From Rugalucina vietnamica (taxonomy: Eukaryota; Mollusca; Bivalvia; Lucinida; Lucinidae): a stretch of DNA of 64,000 nt. The stretch spans positions 40,492,188 to 40,556,187 of the forward strand of contig OZ024872.1 in the NCBI GenBank assembly GCA_964017185.1. The letters are read 5' to 3'. Below the pieces are notes generated by a model. That model searched no databases, was not told the DNA's origin, and saw nothing but the letters and a program-made list of their open reading frames with translations. Shown in pieces: positions 20,980 to 33,029 of the stretch. Numbering within the stretch: position 1 is the stretch's first letter; every line of letters starts with the position of its first letter. The position numbers and the translations under genes were made by a program.

Positions 20980-21760
20980 TTGCGCAGATTTGGAATCGGT
21001 ACAATTCCTGAGTTGCACCTTCGCAAAGTAGGAATGCTCACTTTGTCGGGCAAATTAAATATCCCGACTTTGCGCTCTTCGTTTTTCGGAATTTTCCGTG
21101 CGCCACCTAAGAATTTGGACAAAGTAAGAGTGTATTATTGTCCTTGTGTAAAGTGTGAATTTGGCGGCAAAGTAAGGAGTTTTAGGTTGAAGTTTGATCA
21201 GTACATTACTAAGGCTGTTTTTTTTTTCAAAGATGATGGTTATGATGTCGGTTCTGTCGTAGTGTTTATTTATTATTATTTTTTTTTTTTGGCATTGTAA
21301 ATCTTTGATTAAACTGTCCGGTTCTTATTGCACCAGTTTCTTGTCATTGCTTACTTTACGTATATCTTTGTTTTGAAAATCATTAAGTTGAGATGTGAAA
21401 ACTTCAAATTTTGTTTGAAAGCACCAACATTTTGGAAAGCCTTAAAAGAACAATGCTACGACTTTGATCCTTGATTCTTTGCAGGACGTTGGCTGTGCCT
21501 TAAGCAAAAGCCGGGAAATGTGCTGATAATATAACTTTGTAATTCCGAAATTACCCTATTGTTTTCTTTGGCTAGGTATAAATTTTTACTCTGCCCTAAT
21601 CGATACCTTTTTGCGTACATATTATACCAGCTAATATACATGCAATATGAAATATATCTTTTTTTGCAATTCTAGAATTGCCCGGCACAATTTTACTTTA
21701 AACGGCTGATAAAGTGAGAATTCCTACATTGTACAGGTGCAATTCCGGAATTTAACCTAT
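20980..21760. repeat. Loose foldback: inverted ends about 0.78 kb apart
   Basis: The tract near 20990-21055 (GGAAT..ACAATTCCTGAGTTGCACC, then GTAGGAATGCTCACTTTGT) is partly matched, inverted, by 21700-21757 (AAAGTGAGAATTCCTAC, then GGTGCAATTCCGG). The order of sub-blocks is imperfect, so this may be a decayed TIR element. Confidence 0.4.
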
Positions 21761-22446
21761 TCCTATTTTACGCCGAACATAACCATTCAGTATGTTAAGT
21801 AAGCAAACGAATGATTATGACAGAACAGCTGCTTGGAAATATAGTATGTATCGTACCTCATTGATTCGTGCAATAACATGTAATTAGATATGATTGTAAA
21901 CCCTCGTGGAACCCTGTGATATTACTACCTTATTATATTTTGCATGTGCTGTTTCCCGAATATTGTGAAATGAATGAATGATATCACATATGCACTGTAT
22001 ATTGAAGCATTAAGAATCGTGTCCTTCTAGGGATAAAATCGCTGGTCGACTTTGCAACAGGATACCCAATTTAAGTGTGTGACGTCCACATCGTCTTACA
22101 TTATATGCGCATGTGTTTTAAAGCTCTAGATTGAAGTTGGTTATCATTCTTAGTTGATAATTTCATTTTATACATGAATATCCGTGAGTTCGTTATATCC
22201 GATATCATGTTTTGGTGCATTAAATGTTGATCGAAATAATACACTTGTAATGTTTGTGAAGATTTTTAGTTGTTATTACAATGACATGCCTCTTGACAGT
22301 TCTTTAAAACCTAAAACTTGTCTCAAAAAGGTGATTCTTATTAAACATGTTAAATGGTACAGAAAATGCTCAGGTTTTTGTTTTAATACTGGCATTACTT
22401 GAGGAAAAAATCAATATCTATTTGTTATTTTTTTTAAATGTATAAA
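21761..22446. other. Intergenic, nothing recognised
   Basis: AT-rich unique-looking sequence. The short open frames are not supported by any domain or splice context. Confidence 0.4.
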
Positions 22447-22683
22447 TGAGCCGCATCGTGAGAAAACCGGATTATTGCCTATGCGAAAACAAAGGCGCAG
22501 ATCAGCTTCGCAGTAACTGCGAAGCTGATCAGCGCCTTTGTTTTCGCTACTCGGATAGTACAATTCCTCTTCTACTTAAATCCAAAATTTCAAGCTTCTA
22601 GCTCTTTTCTGAGCTTGTACAGGCCGGTTTGTGTCAGACCTGGTCGGAAACCCCGAAGACCGGTTTTCTCGCGTCGCGGCTCA
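22447..22683 (+). mobile_element. TGAGCCGC palindromic MITE, full copy
   Basis: 237 bp from TGAGCCGCATCGTGAG to CGTCGCGGCTCA. Near the left end is an almost perfect palindrome, GGCGCAGATCAGCTTCGCAG then TAACTGCGAAGCTGATCAGC, with flanks AAAACAAA and TTTGTTTT extending it to about 56 bases. A 3' domain follows (ATTCCTCTTCTACTTAAATC, CAAGCTTCTAGC, GGTTTGTGTC). At least six near-complete and five partial copies occur in this window. Confidence 0.85.
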
Positions 22684-23270
22684 TATCCGTAGTGAGAAAG
22701 TATCACCCTTGTTAGACTGGTGACGATTTTTCAACATTACACATGTACTACGATTATAGATGTATTTCTTTTGTGTTTGTGTTTGAATGAGTCTGCATAA
22801 CACCTTGCCGAAAGTTAGTTAAGTTCATTGATATTTTAGCTGCAACATTTTTAAATACGGTTTTGCATATAACAGAGAAAGTTTAAATGAGAATTGTATG
22901 TCATTTTAGAGGGTACCCGTTTTTTCTCTTCAGTGTATTTTGGTCCAGAGCATCGTTTAGGGTCATTATCAAACTTTCTGCACTAACATTACAGTTTCTT
23001 TGTCTCTAAAAGTACATTGTATTCAATGTCCAAGAACCGACATGGTCATAAACAAAACTATATGTCATCCAATCCAAGCTGTAAATGATTAGTACAATAG
23101 GACGCATGTGATACCGAGGACGCAGTACCTATTTTTCAAAATGTAGATGCTAAGTTTTCGAATTCAGTTATTATATACTCTGCACTAAAACAAGTAAACC
23201 ATGTCTGAAATATGAAAACGAAAAATCAATGCCACAGCACAAAATCACAAGCCTTTGAGCAGTATATAAT

Positions 23271-23506
23271 TGAGCCGGTGCATGGGAAAACCAACAATCT
23301 GCATAGGCAAAAACAAAGCCGCAGATCAGCTTCGCGGTAACCGCGAAGCTGATCAGCGTCTTTGTTTTTGCTACACGGATATTACGATCCCTCTCCTACT
23401 TAAATACAAAATTTCAAGCCTCTGACCATCTTCTGTGCTTGTACAGGCTGGTTTGTGTCGAACCTGGTCAGAAACCCAAATTGTTGGTTTTCTCACGCAC
23501 AGGCTA
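23271..23506 (+). mobile_element. TGAGCCGC palindromic MITE, full copy
   Basis: It has the same layout as 22447-22683. It starts TGAGCCGGTGCATGGG, the central palindrome centre is GCGGTAACCGC, and the right end is weaker (CACAGGCTATA). It lies 590 bp from the previous copy in the same orientation. Confidence 0.8.
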
Positions 23507-25157
23507 TAATAGTTAGTGGCATGATGGATGGATGTTACGGCGAACGTGTCATAGCAATTCTCTATCCACCTCTTCTGTGACTGTGAAGCCTGAATTGTGC
23601 CGGACCAGTCCGGAAATTAATTTTGGTTGGTTGATTTGGGGTTTAACGCCCCACCAACAGCTAAGGTCATATGAGCCTGTCCGTGAGAAAAGGTACAAGT
23701 TGGCACAAATCCTAATTTTCTGGAAAATTCATTTAAAAAAATTTAATGTCATTTATTGGTCATATATTTATCAAAACTACCTTTCAGCCTTTGAAATTAA
23801 TTCGCATTGATGCAAATATTGTTCAGCATATCAATCTGAGTGATATTAGGTCTGTTACTAATAGCAACACAAGATCATTTGTGTTGCCATGGCAACCAGT
23901 AGCACAATTTTAGAAGTGAAATCGCAAGTAGTAAACTGTGATATCTATACTTGTACTTAATGTATTTTCTTAAAAATAGTATCAAATAAAAGGTCAGTGA
24001 ATGCCCTTTATTATTTTGATAGTAGCGTTGAATTAGCTCATTTGCATATTCATGAATATTCATTAATAATCCATTTTTATTTAACTTTTTCCATATTATT
24101 TTGACTTTAGACTTAAAGGCAATGTCAAATACAAGGCGTCAGTACTTAAATACCAGCTATAAATATTTTAGAACATTGTCCATTGCAAAATACAAGAAAA
24201 TCAAGACAGGTAATATACCATATTTAAAGAATTATGTTTCCATGGTAACCAATGTATCCAAGACAGAGCTGACATAGCAAATGATTATTCAACCATAACT
24301 TACTTAATACTCAACTCACTTTAGCAAAACTGGTGTCGGATTAAAGAGAATAAATTTTCTATATCATTATATCACCATAAAGAAATAAACTCATTTGCAT
24401 AATGATGAATATTCATTGAAATATAGCACTTTTACCATTTTAGTCATGAGTTGAACATAAATATTATTAAAATGCAAAAATCATACCAAAATGTTATAGG
24501 TAATCGTCTAAATACCTTAGATGTAAAAGTTGATTATGATGCAAAACACGAGTAAGTATATTTGTGTTAGCAGTGTTAAAGCATTTCTGTTTCCATGGCA
24601 ACCAATGTTTCATAAGACGTGCTGACGATACAAACGGCTACTTGCTATTGTCATTATTTCACTTTGTATTACAAAGCAGATACAATATCACATTTTAATG
24701 AGTGTTTTTTTTCAATAGACTATCCAAATAAGTGAACTTACTGTTTCCTGAATTTTCAAAGACAAACATTTTATCTTTAATTCCTATGTATATGTGTATA
24801 GATACTACGGCATCCTTATCTCTGAGTATTATATGCTGTTATGTGTGCAAGTGAGTATGTAAATTTAAAATTAAAGCAAGACATCAAACTCCCACAACAC
24901 AAATTTGTATAAGTCATACGCACACACCCAAGAACATCTTACCTTGTTGGGGCATTACACTCAAAATATTCAAATTACAGAGAAATGTATGTAGGGAGAA
25001 ATGCATATACTTGGCTATAATAAAAGGTAGATGACATTCACGAAGCTATGAAATTTTGAAAATCATTGCCAGAGGGGCATGGCAACCATGTCTGTAACTG
25101 ATACCTTTTCACACCAGATTATGACAAGATGTGTTTTATAAATGAGCTGATCTAAGC

Positions 25158-25158
<1 letters not shown>

Positions 25159-25204
<46 letters not shown>
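25159..25204. repeat. (AAT)n microsatellite
   Basis: About 15 perfect copies of AAT inside the 4-kb element. Confidence 0.95.
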
Positions 25205-25206
<2 letters not shown>

Positions 25207-25597
25207 GCAAGACAGTTAATACCAAGATAAGACCTAGCCGATCCTGATCTATATACATGTCTGTTGATGCACAAACCTAACATAGATTTGCAAACATTCA
25301 GAAAAAAATGTTTTACCGGTTCATCAAATTTCCAAAGTTGTGTTTACTGTCCTTTTTGCTTTTGAAAACAAACATTGGTTGAATTTTCATTTTCGCATAC
25401 AATGTAAGGTGTTGCACCAACATTGAAGTTTTGACGTTTTCTCGGCAACCTAAGTCACACCGTTCTGAGTATCATGTTGTATGCAAGGCAAAGAACTGGA
25501 TTTGTAAATCGTAATTACACCGAAAGAAATGTTTCAGTCAATAAGAAGAAATTTGCATTGTATAAGTGTTGCGAAATGTTCGCGTTTAAGTATACAT

Positions 25598-25975
25598 GTA
25601 CTAAACATTAAGTGGCTATCGTTCAATGCCGTTATATGAAAACATACATACATGTAAGGTGCAAACAGCACAGCAATTAAACACCAAAGCATAAGACAAT
25701 GAGAACCACAAAAGAAGTATCGCCTTGGAACGATCAATAATATAAAATAACGGGGATTAAACCAGTTTCACAGGCCCTGACCTCACCCTCATCCTCTGCA
25801 ATGGTTCACAACATTTAGTTACTTGTTCAGTCCTCATGGTGAATCTCTAACTAGTCAATGAATCATCAAGGACAAACAAATCAATTATGATAACCACCAT
25901 GATGAATCAAAAACGAGGACTCACAGATACAAAAAGCTGACCGGCGATGGAGATCTCTGGGTGCCAAACTACATC
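25598..25975 (+). repeat. Dispersed repeat copy (43.6-44.3 kb family)
   Basis: It shares 'gaagtatcgccttgg', 'cctcatcctctgcaatggtt', 'ggtgaatctctaa' and 'catcaaggacaaacaa' with 43825-44030. It is embedded in the 4-kb element, either captured or nested there. Confidence 0.75.
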
Positions 25976-28177
25976 ACTGAAAATCTGAAGTTGCATTTTA
26001 ATTTGTCAATTTTAATACATTATATCTGCTTTGACATCAATTTGGACCTGAGAAATCACACAACAAAACGAATTGCGACAAATAATGCATGTTACACATA
26101 TAAACACATCTAAACATTTATCAATTATTCGCTTATATATGCAAGAGCACAGGGAATTAAGAAGTATACCAAGCACGCAAAAAAGCAACGCAAGTGATAT
26201 TGGCTTTGTGAAACACCATTCCTTTAGATTCTGGTGCGCATTAGACACTCAACAAAATATATTGCATATAAGCCATATATGTTTGGTTTATATTTCTAAG
26301 AGATTTACACCACATGCAAAGAATAAAAGTCACGTAAAACAAGCACCAAAAAGTGCAAATTTGCCTGGAATTAATGATCAGATTATATGTCTTGCTGACC
26401 TGTGCTACCAGAGTTTTGCATATTAATAATGAAAACCCTAGCCTATTTCTGAGGTCAAGTTGGATTTATCTATCTATTTTTTGGGAGATTATCAATCATC
26501 TCCGTGATAGGAAAAAGTCCAACAAAGTTATAGCCGGCTGGCCTGACATGACCTGATCTGTATCGGTGATGTTTAAGCAGCACCTCGCTATAACATTGAT
26601 TGCCATGGTAATGATGAGATAAAAATAAAACTGAGATGCTTTCAACAATAATGACAATACACATTTTTGCCACAAACCTCCATTAATTCAGTACGACGAA
26701 TGTTCTTCCAGTGCGTTTTGCATGTTCATATAATCTTTTCGTTACTATTTTTACATTTTAGCATTGTGATTTGTGTTAGTTCTTAAAAACATGTATTTGA
26801 ACACTTATATATGAATATTCAAATGAGCTTATTTACATATCGTATTTGCATATCTTGATTTTTGAGAGCATTATTAGCTTAAGTTTGGTATTAGTCTTGT
26901 AACTAAATACTAAGGGTGCTTTAAAATTAGATTACACTGTGGTACATTTACAACTTTCATGAGATTTTATTTTGAATAATGACAATCTAAGGTTACCATG
27001 GCGACAGCCAGGTTAAAAATCTATAAGTTAACCTTGTTGGCGTTGTTGCCTTCTTACTTGAAATAAGTGCTACCATTAGCATCATGTGTGCAGATAAAAT
27101 AAACACAAAAGTGTGCGCTCATGTGATCCAAGTATGATGTCATTTGTCAGAAAAACTGAGGTCGGAAAATCAATTTAATGAATATTAATGACATTACCTT
27201 TATGAATATTCAAATGAGTGTATTTGCATAAACAAAAATATCAACTGTGACAGTGGTGATGCTTGTGCAACTCGCTTTAATTCAATTCAAACGATGCTTA
27301 AGTATTGAACAGACACATAGATACCGATTTTATATCAAAAGTCATACCAATTTCCCAAAATTAACAAGTGTTGCCATGGAAACGATACAATTTCAAATAA
27401 AATTGTCAAATATGTCAATAGCTAATTGGTTCCAGCATTCACCTTGACATTCATAATACATCTTCTATGGTTTCAATGAGATCACTGACACCTGAAACGT
27501 ACTATTTTAAAGTATTCTTAAAAACTCACAAAATATTGTAAAAACATCACCATGGTGATCTCGTATGATGGCGTCATTTACTAGTTATATTGAAAATGTG
27601 GTTATAAAATTACCTAAAAATTAATCTTATGATATTTTACTACTGTTTTATGCAAAAAACTAAATTTTGAATTTTGTGACCAACTTGTACCTTTTCCCAT
27701 GGACAGGCTCATATGGTCACGGGACTTCGGTTTATAGACTTAGTCGACAGACTGGAGAAGCCCGGGATCGAGCCTGCCATCCCTTGTTTACAAGGCGGGT
27801 AACATTACCACTGCGCCACGAGGCTTCTAAAGTCAGAACGGAAATTACTTATTTCTGAATCTTACTCATTTCTGAATTTCTATTGGCTGACATAGCATTA
27901 TCTAATTAAAACTGTTAAAATAAATTGTTATGAATTTGTTATGAACTGTATATAAATGAATTACTTCAGCTGTTAAAATGATATCGTTTGTATGTTTAAA
28001 CTTATACAGAAAGTGTTATCTGATTAAATATTTTAGCTGAAATGTGTGTTTGTATTTTATAGCCTTGAGGTCCAATGGGGTTTGGGTATTGAATTTTGAC
28101 ATACTTCTCCGGTATTTCAGTCAATGTTTTAGTGTTGAGTCCTCGTTTTGCTCCACCACAGTGTTGTATTCTTTGAT

Positions 28178-28400
28178 CATTCATGAACCCATTTTTGACG
28201 AATGGCCTTTCCCATCATTATCATTTGGGTGTCCAAATTCATGCAAGAGACTTCAAGTGTGATTTTAAAATTTCATTTCATTTTTCGATGAAATGTTTTG
28301 ATGAAATTTATGAAAGCAAACAGAATAGCCTGAGATGGAGCGCCGCGTTCTGCTTGCTTATGTCCCATAAATGGACGTCAGAATTAAATGAGTTAATGAG
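28178..28400 (+). repeat. Copy of the 3236-3425 hairpin repeat with reduced palindrome
   Basis: It shares 'gaacccatttttgacgaatgg' up to its first 20 bases with related tracts, then GCAAACAGAATAGCC and CGCCGCGTTCTGC, but lacks most of the returning arm. It continues into 'cccataaatggacg' like the 3.4-kb copy. Confidence 0.65.
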
Positions 28401-28589
28401 CCAAACGACCTCTATTAGAACAGAACAACTTCTTGTTTTTAATTACATCAGCTAAAGGGTGTGGACTGGCGCATTTTTATTTTTGATGATAAAATGTAAT
28501 TGTTATACCCTTTGTATAAGCCATCGTGTTATTACTGTACTGACTACTCTTGTTTGTACAAAGAGTTTAAATGATATTTACGTATATGG

Positions 28590-29572
28590 TCCTTTGAGAT
28601 CAGCGAAGATATTCTGAGAAATCGGAAATTTATTATCGAATTATCGATTTATATTCATTTTCAAACCGACGTTTAATATGTTTGGCCCCATTTGGATAGT
28701 ATTTAATTTAGTCTTTGTATTGACTACCCTCTTTAAAGTTGCAAGTTTAAAGTAATTCTATTGTTGCCAAATCTAAAGGGTCACGATAAGGCTTAAGTAG
28801 CCGGAATCGCGGTATGACCCACCCTTTTCTCATTAATACGTTCACTGTTCTTAAAGGAGCTCAGTTTTAATTTCTATTTGCTATTACTGCAGCTTGTGTT
28901 GTGCCGTATGGCGATCAAAAAAAAGTCTCCCCGTTCATCATCCATAGTGCAGGTCCTATTTTCCTTTTGGTCCTTTGAGATCAGCGAAGATATTCTGAGA
29001 AATCAGAAATCTATTATCGGTTTAGATTCATTTTCTAATCAACGTTTGATGTGTTTGTGCCCATTTGGATAATGCTAGTCTTAGTATTGACTACCCTCTT
29101 GAAAGTTGCAAGTTTTAAGTAATTCTCATTGGCTCCATGTTGCCAAATCTGAGGCTTGAGTAGCCGAAACCGCGGTATGACCCACCCTTTTCTCATTAAT
29201 ATGCCCAATGCTTTTAAAGGAGCTCAGTCTAAATGTTTATTCATCTTAAAAAGTCTCCCCGTACATCATCCATAGTACAGATTATATTTTGCTTTTGGTT
29301 CTTTGAGAATTAGCGAAGATATTCTGAGAAATCGGAAATTTATTATCGGTATAGATTCATTTTCTAACCAACGTTTAATATGTTTGGCCCCATTTGGATA
29401 GTACTAGTCTTTGTATTCACTACCCTCTTGAAAGTTGCAAGTTTAAAGTAATTCTCTTTGGCTCAATGTTGCCAAATATAAAGTGTCGCTTATGAGGTTT
29501 GAGTAGCCAAAACCGCGGTATGACCCACCCTTTTCTCATTAATATGTCCACTGCTCTTAAAGGAGCTCAGTC
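28590..29572 (+). repeat. Three tandem copies of a 330-380 bp repeat unit
   Basis: 'tcctttgagatcagcg' or its variant starts at about 28591, 28972 and 29300. Each unit runs through 'tttggccccatttgga', 'gactaccctcttgaaagttg' and 'ccgcggtatgacccaccc' and ends 'aaaggagctcag'. Single or partial copies lie at 30290-30420 and 37950-38025 plus 39357-39515 (split), and reversed at 12740-12960 and 43140-43390. Confidence 0.85.
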
Positions 29573-30179
29573 TTAATTTTTATTCATCTTAAATTTCAAA
29601 GATACAGCAGTTACGACTACTGTGGATCATTTCTTCATGCGTAAATTTATTTTGTTTCAATTTATTTTTGTTTAGCTTGACTTCTTAATTTTACTCCATA
29701 AAACAAAGACAGAGTTTCTATACTCTCGCATCAGATAACGAAGTATTGGGTCGGCCGATACCTGTTAATTACCTTAAGTCCAATTCGCATGCGCAAAAAA
29801 TACACGCGTGTAAATATACTCCGGTGTGTATTTATACTCCGGTGTGCAAATCAACCTGAGAGTAAATTTAAATTGCGTTCGCATGGGTTTTATCGCCAGG
29901 AGTATTTTTGTAGGTAAATTTATCATTTCTGGATTAAAACCTGTTCATTTAAGTTTTCTCTATTTGCAAAACAAGAAGAGGCTGCTTCAAGGTGTTCATG
30001 TAGACTTTGGCAGCAGAGGGGAATCATGTAATGGTCAGGCATAACCTTAGCAGTTATACAGTTCCCTTTTTCATCCTTTTACAAAGGATTAATGTTAAAA
30101 TGCCCCAAGAATCCTAACTAAGAATGATGAAGAAATAGTGTGGCTGTTTGCACTCCATATGATCTAAAATGTTGGCTAT

Positions 30180-30900
30180 CGTCACCGGTTTATAAAGGGC
30201 CACTGATGGAAATTGCACAATATGACCCATACTACATCCCTTTGAAAGTTTTACTGCTTCCAAAGGATCAAGCTTTTATATTTTATTTTCTATTACTGTA
30301 ACTGGCGTTGTGCCGTGTGGCGGCCCTAAAAAGTCTCCCCGTACATCATCCATAGTGCAGATTATATTATTTCTTTCGGTCCTTTGAGATCAGTTAGAAT
30401 ATTCAGAGTAATAAAAATTGTACGTTTAGAAAGGTAAAAGTAAGCAATGATCAGGAAATGCCGCAATCAGAGCGAAATTCCCACTCCACAAACCGAGGGG
30501 TGGGAAAAAAACCAAAATGTCATTTAGGTACCTATACCATGAAAAAACAAAATGACATTCCCACTCCACAAACAGAGGGGTGGGAAAAACAAAATGATAT
30601 TTAGGTACCTGACCAAGAAAAACCAAAATGACATTTAGGTACATATGTACATGTACCTATACCAAGAAAACAATAAGAGCCATCTTCTAAACAATGTTTT
30701 AACCCCGTTAAGGTGTCTTTGGTTCAGACTTTGTGCAAATGTTTGAAATTCCAGTATATTTATCTGGCTTTTGTCGGCGGTTTATAAAGGGTCACTGATG
30801 AGGGTTCAGTAATTACGCAGTGTTGCCCATACTACATCCCTTTGAACGTTTTCACTGCTTCCAAAGAATCAAGCTTTTATATTTTATTTATTATATGTCA
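30180..30900 (+). repeat. Mixed repeat tract with GGTGGG/TTTAGGTAC minisatellite
   Basis: 30470-30660 repeats 'cccactccacaaac.gaggg' and 'atttaggtacct' two to three times. The same motif occurs once at 43625-43685. On both sides, 30185-30275 and 30775-30885 are two direct copies of a tract sharing 'ggtttataaaggg', 'actacatccctttgaa' and 'atcaagcttttatatttta'. Confidence 0.75.
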
Positions 30901-31033
30901 TTGCCGAACTTGTTGCTCATGATGCAAAAGCAACAGTGTAATAATATCTGAGTGGCATTTGTTGTAGCAATGCGTTTTCGTGTTCATTCGTATATTTACA
31001 CCAGTCAGGTAGGTAAAGGGAGTGTTACAATAA

Positions 31034-31269
31034 TGAGCCGCCTCGTGGGAACACCAATAATGTGTTTTCCGAACAGGTCCGACACAAACCGACCTGTACA
31101 GTCACAGAAAAGAGATAGAAGCTTGAAATTTCGGATTTAAGTAGAAGAGGAATTGTACTATCCGAGTAGCGAAAACAAAGACGCTGATCAGCTTCGCAGT
31201 TACTGCGAAGCTGATCTGCGCCTTTGTTTTCGCCTATGCAGATTGTTGGTTTTCCCATGTGGCGGCTCA
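31034..31269 (-). mobile_element. TGAGCCGC palindromic MITE, full copy (reverse)
   Basis: 236 bp, TGAGCCGCCTCGTGGG to CATGTGGCGGCTCA, in reverse orientation to 22447-22683. The central palindrome carries the GCAGTTACTGC centre. Minus-strand open frames across it are repeat-derived. Confidence 0.85.
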
Positions 31270-31838
31270 GTTAAAGTGCAACCTATCCCAGGTATGAAGA
31301 TGATAAGGAATTTCCGATCAGTCAGAAACTACAGACTACGAGTAACGAGTAATTCTCTTTTCGACAAAATGTTTTGACCATGCGTTGTGTCAAAATATAA
31401 ATATAAAATGAATCTTTAGCTTCAAGCGGCATTCAAAATGACGCAGTGTACTTCAAGACCCTTATTCAATGACAATTCATCTATTTGTACTACTAAATAC
31501 CTGTCTGTCGTTAGATCTGTAATGTTATTATATTTATAAAGTCTCTTTGATGGTTAAATAAGATACTTTCCCTTTGTGGCAGACGTCTCTTTTTTAATGA
31601 CAACTTTGATTACCTGTAACTCTTTACAATACAAAAAGGGTATGGACATGACGGGAGAAGCTTGAGACAAGAATAGAAACACAGTAGATTATTGTGTATG
31701 TCCAAAGTTTCCAATTAATTAATTAATTTTAACAAAAACAAAACTTCTTTAATTATAAGAGATCGCATTATATGCTCCGCTACAAGACTGTTTGTATGTG
31801 AACTGTGAACCAAAAACACTAGGTCCTTGGACTACCGT

Positions 31839-31840
<2 letters not shown>

Positions 31841-31880
<40 letters not shown>
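31841..31880. repeat. (GT)20 microsatellite
   Basis: Forty bases of perfect GT repeat. Confidence 0.97.
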
Positions 31881-31883
<3 letters not shown>

Positions 31884-32087
31884 ATAGTGTTTGGTGCGTG
31901 CCTCTTCTGATGTTGAAATGTTAAGTCACGTGTATTTATATGTAAAAAAGGTATATGTATGACAATATTACAATGCCTGTCCAAAGCAACCACTGTCAGA
32001 TTAAGGGCATTCCTGACAAAATACTAAAGATCAAACCCTAGTTTGTTAAAGTAAATGCATTCACTTCAACTTCAATTTTTTACCAGT

Positions 32088-32187
32088 AGAAATTTCAAGC
32101 TTCTAGCTCTCTTCTGTGACGGTACAGGTCGGTTTGTGTCGGACCTGTTCGGAAACCACATTGTTGGTTTTCCCACGAGGTGGCTCA
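32088..32187 (+). mobile_element. TGAGCCGC MITE, right-end fragment
   Basis: It begins at 'aatttcaagcttctagctct' and ends ACGAGGTGGCTCA. The palindromic left half is absent. Confidence 0.8.
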
Positions 32188-33029
32188 TTTATAGACATCC
32201 CCGAGTCTTGCGTATGGTAATATGTGACTCAAACGCAACATCTGTTCACACAATAAAGACTGATTTAGATTATGTTTGTTCCTACATTCAATGGAATTGT
32301 AGCAAGTTCATATGTACCGCTCAATGCATGTTACTGTTTTCCCATGTGCCTGACTATAGCCAGACAAATAAGGAGATATGTGTCAGACTTGTTATGAAGA
32401 TGATTGATTCAGTGGCAAAAGCTACTTAAAAGTAAATTGTTTTGGGCAGAAATATGCGCCTTATATAAATATAGCATTAGGCATTTGACCCTGCCTGAAT
32501 TAATCGCATGTTTACACTCGAAGTACAAAATTAAAGGGTATGGGTTCATTCAGCCTGCAGACTTCCACATTCTCAATTAAGTAACTTTGTAAACCGAATT
32601 ACTAAGCCATTCTTTTGGTGCCATTTTTACCCTATGGACTTTTACGTACACAGACAAGTCCAAGTCGATTGATTTAAGAGATTGACAGGCGAGGGCAGTA
32701 GTTATTGTGTTGCAATTCCATGTCTTTCAGCAAAAGCCGATTTAGAACAAGAATTGGCAGAACCTATGCGTCTATAACACGCACACCTTTTTGGATTGTC
32801 TCGTAGTCATGACTTGCAATGGCATTAATTAGTCATCATAGTCATGCCTTTGCCACGACATTGGTCTGGAACAATGATAATAAAACGCGTGACAAAATAA
32901 ACGTCTTTGTGATGTATGGAGAATACACATATTAGCCTTCATATCTGCTCTATCTGGTATGTATGTTCTCATTTTGCTCCATTCCTGACTCACCATGTTC
33001 AAACGCGCGCAGCAAACCACAGAACTCTG

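Larger units (their letters stand above)
23674..27709. mobile_element. 4.0-kb TIR element with oppositely oriented internal tandem modules
   Basis: The left end is AGCCTGTCCGTGAGAAAAGG and the reverse complement of the right end is AGCCTGTCCATGGGAAAAGG. Both continue TACAAGTTGG, about 38 bases with few mismatches. CATATG flanks both ends (23668-23673 and 27710-27715). Inside, the left part carries 353-bp modules (start motifs at 23883, 24236 and 24589) with CCATGGCAACC and CTCATTTGCAT...GAATATTCAT. The right part carries related modules in reverse (ATGAATATTCAAATGAG at about 26811 and 27203). The centre holds a TAA microsatellite and a fragment of the 43.6-44.3 kb repeat. No transposase is recognised. 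The superfamily is undetermined. Confidence 0.8.
23623..27828 (-). mobile_element. SINE of the 517-682 family, split by a 4-kb insertion
   Basis: Left remnant 23623-23673 is the reverse complement of the SINE tail ('ttggttggttgattt', 'ccaccaacagctaaggtca'). Right remnant 27710-27828 is the reverse complement of its body and tRNA-like head, with the B-box (GATCGAGCC), A-box (CATTACCACTGCGCCAC) and 5' start (GAGGCTTC). Joined across CATATG they follow the intact copy at 517-682 in order. The insertion is therefore younger than this SINE. Confidence 0.85.

Noticed and set aside
22500-22560. CRISPR-like or rho-independent terminator-like palindrome
   Set aside because: The context is eukaryotic and the palindrome is part of a dispersed MITE. 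There is no spacer-repeat array.
26073-26426. 117-codon open frame inside the 4-kb TIR element, considered as a transposase
   Set aside because: No catalytic or zinc-finger motifs, AT-driven composition, and overlap with open frames on the other strand.
27710-27828. Minus-strand tRNA gene
   Set aside because: The A- and B-box-like stretches belong to a SINE head. The cloverleaf is not complete and the rest of the SINE continues on the far side of the insertion.
31034-31377. Open frames containing NKGADQLRSNCEADQRLCF on both strands
   Set aside because: They are translations of the palindromic MITE and recur wherever the MITE occurs (also near 60.1 and 61.5 kb).
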